From contig NZ_AP024585.1 of NCBI RefSeq assembly GCF_018323885.1, positions 186,001-250,000 on the forward strand: a DNA stretch of 64,000 bases. Direction: 5' to 3'. The notes under the pieces were generated by a model. That model did no database searches, was not told where the DNA came from, and saw nothing but the letters and a program-made list of their open reading frames with translations. Position 1 is the first letter of the stretch. Every line of letters starts with the position of its first letter. Below, piece after piece: positions 58,472-64,000 of the stretch. The position numbers and the translations under genes were made by a program. The DNA is from Citrobacter amalonaticus (GTDB lineage Bacteria; Pseudomonadota; Gammaproteobacteria; Enterobacterales; Enterobacteriaceae).

Positions 58472-61089
58472 GTGTCCTGTCCCGGTGGTTGCTTATTCCG
58501 CCGGTGAGCGCCCGCTTAAGCGAGCGCTATCAGGGTTATCGTCGTCATGGCGCGTCGCCTTTCAGCGCGGCGCTGGGTTGCCTGTGGGTGATTCTCGCAT
58601 GGGTCTTCATCCCGCTGGAGCACCCGCGCTGGCAGCGTATCCGTGCCGAGCGTAAAGCGCTCTATCCTCATATCAACGCCGCGCGCCCGCGCCCGTTAGA
58701 TCCTGCCCGTTATGCCATTCAGACCCTCTGGCTGATGGCGACCTCGCCGCGTCAGGAGACGACGCAGCCTCGCTGGCAAACCTTCTCCCGTCTGCAAGGC
58801 GTCAGAGGGCGTTATCACCAGTGGATGGATGCGCTACCGGGACGCGTGACGCAAAACACCACGCACCTGGATAAACAAAAAGAGCTTGGTCACCTGAGCT
58901 CTGGCGCGCGTCGCTTTATCATCGGGATTATTGTCACTTTTTCGTTGATTCTGGCGCTGATATGCGTGACCCAGCCGTTTAACCCGCTGGCGCAATTCAT
59001 CTTCCTGATACTGCTGTGGGGCGTTGCGCTGATCGTGCGCCGCATGCCGGGGCGCTTCTCCGCGCTGATGCTGATTGTGCTGTCGCTGACGGTATCGTGC
59101 CGCTATATCTGGTGGCGCTATACCTCCACGCTAAACTGGGACGATCCGGTGAGTCTGGTCTGCGGGCTGATCCTGCTGTTTGCCGAAACCTATGCGTGGA
59201 TTGTGCTGGTGCTGGGTTACTTCCAGGTCGTCTGGCCGCTGAACCGCCAGCCGGTGCCGCTGCCAAAAGATATGTCTCAATGGCCGTCGGTCGATATCTT
59301 TGTGCCGACTTACAACGAAGATCTGCACGTAGTGAAGAACACCATTTACGCGTCGCTGGGTATCGACTGGCCGAAAGATAAGCTCAATATCTGGATCCTC
59401 GACGATGGCGGGCGTGAAGAGTTCCGCCAGTTCGCCCAGACCGTGGGGGTGAAATATATCGCCCGTACCACCCATGAGCACGCCAAAGCCGGGAACATTA
59501 ACAATGCGCTGAAATACGCCAAAGGCGAGTTCGTTTCGATCTTTGACTGCGACCACGTGCCGACGCGTTCGTTCCTGCAAATGACGATGGGCTGGTTCCT
59601 GAAAGACAAGAAGCTGGCGATGATGCAGACGCCGCACCACTTCTTCTCTCCGGACCCGTTTGAACGTAACCTCGGGCGTTTTCGCAAGACGCCAAACGAA
59701 GGCACGCTGTTTTACGGTCTGGTACAGGACGGTAATGACATGTGGGATGCCACCTTCTTCTGCGGTTCTTGTGCGGTGATTCGCCGTAAACCGCTCGATG
59801 AAATTGGTGGTATTGCCGTTGAGACGGTGACTGAGGATGCGCATACGTCGCTGCGTCTGCACCGTCGCGGTTATACCTCCGCGTACATGCGCATTCCGCA
59901 GGCGGCAGGGCTGGCGACCGAAAGCTTATCTGCTCACATCGGTCAGCGCATTCGCTGGGCGCGCGGGATGGTACAGATTTTCCGGCTCGATAACCCGTTG
60001 ACCGGCAAAGGGCTGAAGTTCGCTCAGCGATTATGTTACGTCAACGCGATGTTCCACTTCCTGTCAGGTGTTCCACGGCTGATCTTCCTGACCGCCCCGC
60101 TGGCGTTCCTGCTACTGCATGCCTATATCATCTATGCGCCCGCGCTGATGATTGCGCTGTTCGTCCTGCCGCACATGGTTCACGCCAGCCTGACCAACTC
60201 GAAGATTCAGGGCAAGTACCGCCACTCCTTCTGGAGTGAGATCTACGAAACGGTGCTGGCCTGGTACATTGCGCCGCCGACGCTGGTGGCGCTGATTAAC
60301 CCGCACAAAGGGAAGTTTAACGTCACTGCAAAGGGCGGGCTGGTAGAAGAAGAGTATGTCGACTGGGTGATTTCCCGTCCGTACATCTACCTGGTACTGC
60401 TTAACCTGTTCGGTGTGGCGGTCGGCGTCTGGCGTTACTTCTACGGGCCGGAAAACGAAATGCTGACTGTTATCGTCAGCCTGGTGTGGGTGTTCTACAA
60501 CCTGATTATCCTCGGCGGCGCGGTGGCGGTATCGGTTGAAAGTAAACAGGTTCGCCGCTCACACCGTGTTGAAATTTCTATGCCAGCGGCGATTGCCCGT
60601 GAGGACGGACATCTGTTCTCGTGCACCGTCCATGATTTCTCCGACGGCGGTCTGGGGATCAAGATCAACGGTCAGGCCCAGGTGCTGGAGGGGCAGAAGG
60701 TGAATTTACTGCTCAAACGCGGCCAGCAGGAATATGTCTTCCCGACACAGGTAGCGCGCGTTTGGGGTGAACAGGTGGGGCTGCAACTGATGCCGCTGAC
60801 CACCAAACAGCATATCGATTTTGTGCAGTGTACGTTTGCCCGTGCTGATACATGGGCGCTCTGGCAGGACAGCTATCCGGAAGATAAGCCGCTGGAAAGC
60901 CTGTTGGATATTCTGAAGCTGGGTTTCCGTGGCTATCGCCATCTTGCGGAATTCTCCCCATCTTCCGTGAAAATAGTTTTCCGGTTTCTGACTTCTCTGG
61001 TTTCCTGGGTTGTGTCGTTCATTCCACGCCGTCCGGAGCAGGACGAGGTGGCGGTGCAACAGCCGGATCAGGTTATGGCTCAACAATGA
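58468..61089 (+). CDS. bcsA: Cellulose synthase catalytic subunit BcsA
   Basis: 873 residues (872 in E. coli) from MSVLSRWLLIPPVS. It is a GT2 glycosyltransferase in the inner membrane: helices around residues 145-260, then the catalytic region with VPTYNEDL, FDCDHVPT, VTEDAHTS and QRIRWARG (D, DxD, TED, QxxRW). More helices follow, then a PilZ domain with RRSHRVE and DFSDGGLGI that binds c-di-GMP. It polymerises UDP-glucose and extrudes cellulose with BcsB. Confidence 0.97.
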   Translation: MSVLSRWLLIPPVSARLSERYQGYRRHGASPFSAALGCLWVILAWVFIPLEHPRWQRIRAERKALYPHINAARPRPLDPARYAIQTLWLMATSPRQETTQPRWQTFSRLQGVRGRYHQWMDALPGRVTQNTTHLDKQKELGHLSSGARRFIIGIIVTFSLILALICVTQPFNPLAQFIFLILLWGVALIVRRMPGRFSALMLIVLSLTVSCRYIWWRYTSTLNWDDPVSLVCGLILLFAETYAWIVLVLGYFQVVWPLNRQPVPLPKDMSQWPSVDIFVPTYNEDLHVVKNTIYASLGIDWPKDKLNIWILDDGGREEFRQFAQTVGVKYIARTTHEHAKAGNINNALKYAKGEFVSIFDCDHVPTRSFLQMTMGWFLKDKKLAMMQTPHHFFSPDPFERNLGRFRKTPNEGTLFYGLVQDGNDMWDATFFCGSCAVIRRKPLDEIGGIAVETVTEDAHTSLRLHRRGYTSAYMRIPQAAGLATESLSAHIGQRIRWARGMVQIFRLDNPLTGKGLKFAQRLCYVNAMFHFLSGVPRLIFLTAPLAFLLLHAYIIYAPALMIALFVLPHMVHASLTNSKIQGKYRHSFWSEIYETVLAWYIAPPTLVALINPHKGKFNVTAKGGLVEEEYVDWVISRPYIYLVLLNLFGVAVGVWRYFYGPENEMLTVIVSLVWVFYNLIILGGAVAVSVESKQVRRSHRVEISMPAAIAREDGHLFSCTVHDFSDGGLGIKINGQAQVLEGQKVNLLLKRGQQEYVFPTQVARVWGEQVGLQLMPLTTKQHIDFVQCTFARADTWALWQDSYPEDKPLESLLDILKLGFRGYRHLAEFSPSSVKIVFRFLTSLVSWVVSFIPRRPEQDEVAVQQPDQVMAQQ

Positions 61090-61099
61090 TGATAACGCG

Positions 61100-63457
61100 A
61101 TGAAAAGAAAACTTTCCTGGATTTGTGCAGTGGCAATGGGGATGAGCGCAATCCCTTCATTCATGACGAATGCGACGCCGGCAACGCAACCATTGATAAA
61201 CACTGAGCCAACCGTGGCCCCGGCGGCGGCCGCCCCTGCACAGGCAGATGAAAATCAGCCGGTGGGTCAGGTGATGCCGGGCGTTCAGGGAGCTGATGCG
61301 CCGATTGTGGCGCAGAATGGCCCATCCCGTGACGTGAAACTGACGTTTGCGCAGATCGCGCCGCCGCCGGGCAGCATGGTGCTGCGTGGCGTGAACCCTA
61401 ATGGCAGTATTGAATTTGGCATGCGTAGCGATGAAGTGGTCTCCAGAGCCGTGCTGAATCTGGAGTACACCCCGTCGCCATCCCTGCTGCCGATACAGTC
61501 GCAGCTCAAGGTCTATCTGAACGATGAGCTGATGGGCGTGCTGCCGGTCACCCAGGAACAGTTGGGCAAAAAGACGCTGGCGCAAATGCCGATCAACCCA
61601 TTGTTTATCACCGACTTTAACCGTGTGCGGCTGGAGTTTGTCGGCCACTATCAGCAGGTTTGTGAAAACCCGGCCAGCAGTACGCTGTGGCTGGACGTCG
61701 GTCGCAGCAGCATGCTGGACCTCACCTACCAGACGCTGGAAGTGCAAAACGATCTCTCGCACTTCCCGGTACCGTTCTTCGATCCACGCGACAACCGCGC
61801 GGTGACGCTGCCCATGGTCTTTGCCGGCTCGCCGGATCGTACCCTGCAACAGGCGGCGTCGATCGTATCGTCCTGGTTTGGTTCCCGGGCGGGCTGGCGA
61901 GGCCAGCACTTCCCGGTGCTGTACAACACGCTGCCGGATCGTAATGCGATCGTCTTTGCCACTAACGACAAGCGACCTGATTTCCTGCGTGAACATCCGC
62001 CGGTGAAAGCGCCGGTGATCGAAATGATCAGCCATCCGGATAACCCTTACGTGAAACTGCTGGTGGTGTTCGGTCGTGACGACAACGATCTGCTGCAGGC
62101 CGCGAAAGGGATCGCCCAGGGCAATATTCTCTTCCGCGGGAGCCGTGTGGAAGTCAACGAGGTGAAACCGCTGCTGCCGCGTAAACCGTACGATGCGCCA
62201 AACTGGGTGCGCACCGATCGCCCGGTCACCTTCGGTGAACTGAAAACCTATGAAGAGCAGTTGCAGTCCACCGGGATGGAACCTGCCGCGATCAACGTCT
62301 CGCTGAACCTGCCGCCGGATCTCTATCTGCTGCGCAGTACCGGTATTGATATGAATCTCAATTACCGTTACACCACGCCGCCGACCAAAGACAGTTCGCG
62401 CATGGATATCAGTCTGAATAACCAGTTCCTGCAAGCCTTTAGTCTGACCAGCAATGAGAAGAGCAACCGTCTGCTACTGCGTCTGCCGGTACTGCAAGGA
62501 CTGTTGGACGGGAAAACGGATGTCGCCATTCCGGCGCTGAAGCTGGGCGCGATGAACCAGTTGCGGTTTAACTTCGAGTACATGAACCCGATGCCGGGCG
62601 GCTCGGTTGAAAACTGTATTACCTTCCAGCCGGTGCCGAACCATGTGGTGATTGGCGACGACTCCACCATCGACTTCTCGAAGTACTACCACTTCATAGC
62701 GATGCCGGATCTGCGCGCGTTTGCGAACGCGGGCTTCCCGTTCAGCCGCATGGCGGATCTGTCGGAAACCCTCACCGTGATGCCGAAAACGCCGAACGAA
62801 GCGCAGATGGAAACACTGCTCGACGCGACAGGCACTATTGGCGCGCAAACCGGCTTCCCGGCGATTAACCTGACTATCACCGATGACAGCAGCCAGATTC
62901 AGGGCAAAGATGCGGACATCCTGATTATCGGCTCGATCCCGGACAAACTGAAAGACGACAAGCGTATCGACCTGCTGGTTCAGGCGGCAGAAAGCTGGGT
63001 GAAAACCCCAATGCGCCAGACGACGTTCCCGAGCATCATGCCGGATGAAGCCGATCGCAAAGCGGATGCGCAGGCGACGGTAACGTCGAGTGGACCGATG
63101 GCAGCGGTCGTCGGCTTCCAGTCGCCGTTTCACGATCAGCGTAGCGTGGTGGCGCTGCTGGCGGATAGTCCGCGCGGCTATGAGTTGCTGAACCAGGCCA
63201 TCAATGACAGCGGCAAACGGGCGGCGATGTTTGGTTCCGTCTCGGTGATCCGTGAATCTGGCGTGAGCAGTTTACGCGTCGGCGAGATCTACTATGTGGG
63301 TCACCTGCCGTGGTTTGAACGTCTGTGGTACGCGCTGGCTAACCATCCGGTGCTGTTAGCGGTGCTGGCGGCGATCAGCGTGGTATTACTGGCCTGGGTA
63401 CTGTGGCGTCTGCTGCGCATCATCAGTCGCCGCCGTCTCGATCCGGATCATGAGTGA
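61100..63457 (+). CDS. bcsB: Cellulose synthase periplasmic subunit BcsB
   Basis: 785 residues (779 in E. coli) from MKRKLSWICAVAMGM. The signal peptide is followed by an Ala/Pro-rich linker (PTVAPAAAAPAQ) a few residues longer than in E. coli. Carbohydrate-binding and flavodoxin-like domains alternate through the protein, and one C-terminal membrane anchor (HPVLLAVLAAISVVLLAWVLW) contacts BcsA. It starts 10 bp after bcsA. Confidence 0.96.
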   Translation: MKRKLSWICAVAMGMSAIPSFMTNATPATQPLINTEPTVAPAAAAPAQADENQPVGQVMPGVQGADAPIVAQNGPSRDVKLTFAQIAPPPGSMVLRGVNPNGSIEFGMRSDEVVSRAVLNLEYTPSPSLLPIQSQLKVYLNDELMGVLPVTQEQLGKKTLAQMPINPLFITDFNRVRLEFVGHYQQVCENPASSTLWLDVGRSSMLDLTYQTLEVQNDLSHFPVPFFDPRDNRAVTLPMVFAGSPDRTLQQAASIVSSWFGSRAGWRGQHFPVLYNTLPDRNAIVFATNDKRPDFLREHPPVKAPVIEMISHPDNPYVKLLVVFGRDDNDLLQAAKGIAQGNILFRGSRVEVNEVKPLLPRKPYDAPNWVRTDRPVTFGELKTYEEQLQSTGMEPAAINVSLNLPPDLYLLRSTGIDMNLNYRYTTPPTKDSSRMDISLNNQFLQAFSLTSNEKSNRLLLRLPVLQGLLDGKTDVAIPALKLGAMNQLRFNFEYMNPMPGGSVENCITFQPVPNHVVIGDDSTIDFSKYYHFIAMPDLRAFANAGFPFSRMADLSETLTVMPKTPNEAQMETLLDATGTIGAQTGFPAINLTITDDSSQIQGKDADILIIGSIPDKLKDDKRIDLLVQAAESWVKTPMRQTTFPSIMPDEADRKADAQATVTSSGPMAAVVGFQSPFHDQRSVVALLADSPRGYELLNQAINDSGKRAAMFGSVSVIRESGVSSLRVGEIYYVGHLPWFERLWYALANHPVLLAVLAAISVVLLAWVLWRLLRIISRRRLDPDHE

Positions 63458-63463
63458 TAAATA

Positions 63464-64000
63464 ATGAACGCGTTGCGAAGTGGGATAGTCATGGTGTTAA
63501 TGCTGGCCGCGCTGAGTGTACAGGCGGCCTGTACCTGGCCTGAGTGGGATCACTTTAAAAAGGATTACATCAGTCAGGAAGGGCGGGTGATTGATCCCAG
63601 CGACGCACGCAAAATCACCACCTCGGAAGGGCAAAGCTATGCGATGTTCTTTGCCCTCGCCGCTAACGATCGCCAGGCTTTTGATACGCTGCTGGCATGG
63701 ACAGAGAATAATCTGGCACAAGGTTCACTAAAAGATCATCTGCCCGCCTGGCTGTGGGGGCAGAAAGATCCCTCCACCTGGGCGGTGCTGGATAGCAACT
63801 CTGCTTCTGACGGTGATATCTGGATCGCGTGGTCGCTGCTGGAGGCGGGACGCTTGTGGAAAGAACCGCGCTATACCGAGATCGGCAAAGCCTTGTTGAA
63901 ACGCATTGCCAGCGAAGAAGTGGTGACGGTGCCGGGGCTGGGCTCCATGCTGTTACCCGGCAAGATTGGTTTTGCCGACGCCAACACCTGGCGCTTTAAT
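63464..64000 (+). CDS. bcsZ: Endoglucanase BcsZ, N-terminal part
   Basis: The first 179 codons of the periplasmic GH8 cellulase; E. coli BcsZ has 368 residues and the rest lies beyond the window. The signal peptide ends at VQA before ACTWPEW. The acid Glu55 in [10 protein letters not shown] and Asp116 in [11 protein letters not shown] are at the known catalytic positions. It trims cellulose during secretion. It starts 6 bp after the bcsB stop. Confidence 0.95.
   Translation, partial: MNALRSGIVMVLMLAALSVQAACTWPEWDHFKKDYISQEGRVIDPSDARKITTSEGQSYAMFFALAANDRQAFDTLLAWTENNLAQGSLKDHLPAWLWGQKDPSTWAVLDSNSASDGDIWIAWSLLEAGRLWKEPRYTEIGKALLKRIASEEVVTVPGLGSMLLPGKIGFADANTWRFN

Noticed and set aside
61157..62434. 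A 425-codon open frame antisense to bcsB
   Set aside because: It is a shadow of bcsB, with low-complexity His/Arg/Gln composition.

Overview
The window is chromosomal DNA of an enterobacterium very close to Escherichia and Salmonella. I judge Citrobacter most likely: gene order and protein sequences follow the E. coli K-12 selB-to-bcs segment almost gene for gene, but cueP (known from Salmonella and Citrobacter, absent from E. coli K-12) and a 2-ketogluconate (kgu) operon are present. Almost every gene is an intact core-genome gene. The unusual material lies in the intergenic spaces.

Layout. 1-8.1 kb: the tail of yiaY, aldB, an IS150-group insertion sequence, an unrecognised small membrane protein, yiaW-yiaV, yiaU, yiaT and an orphan winged-helix regulator. 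The regulator stands where E. coli carries the yiaJ/yiaKLMNOPQRS sugar operon. 8.3-13.4 kb: ysaA, avtA, malS, bax. 13.4-21.7 kb: the complete D-xylose system (xylR, xylHGF, then divergent xylA-xylB). 21.9-27 kb: yiaB, wecH, ysaB, glyQ-glyS. 27-30.1 kb: cueP with a CueR-type promoter, cspA with its long cold-shock leader, yiaG, and an aromatic-acid transporter with IclR/PcaR-type operator boxes. 30.6-36.5 kb: yiaF, then a leftward operon kguE-kguK-kguT-ghrB preceded by the LacI-type regulator ptxS, with a perfect 14-bp palindrome in front of kguE. 36.6-43 kb: yiaD, bisC, yiaC, tag, yhjY, yhjX. 43-53.2 kb: eptB, tRNA-Pro (proK) followed by 165-bp tRNA-linked repeats, dppABCDF, yhjV. 53.4-64 kb: an ldr-type toxin gene split by an ERIC element, then the cellulose locus bcsGFE (leftward) and bcsRQAB-bcsZ (rightward, bcsZ cut by the window end).

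How the genes work together. XylFGH imports xylose, XylA and XylB convert it to xylulose 5-phosphate, and XylR with CRP controls both arms from the xylF-xylA gap. KguT, KguK and GhrB, with KguE in an unknown role, would take 2-ketogluconate to 6-phosphogluconate under PtxS. DppA feeds dipeptides to the DppBCDF transporter. The Bcs proteins build, export and phosphoethanolamine-modify cellulose; bcsQ is intact here.

Most notable observations: (1) an ldr toxin gene broken by a 127-bp ERIC element; (2) tandem 165-bp repeats after proK, each ending in the 3' 18 nt of the tRNA and carrying a hairpin-rich 66-nt insert in a T-arm-like context, resembling the tyrT/rtT arrangement; (3) PcaR-type boxes in front of a lone aromatic-acid transporter; (4) ghrB built into a kgu operon; (5) an IS element inserted exactly into the loop of a REP-like palindrome.
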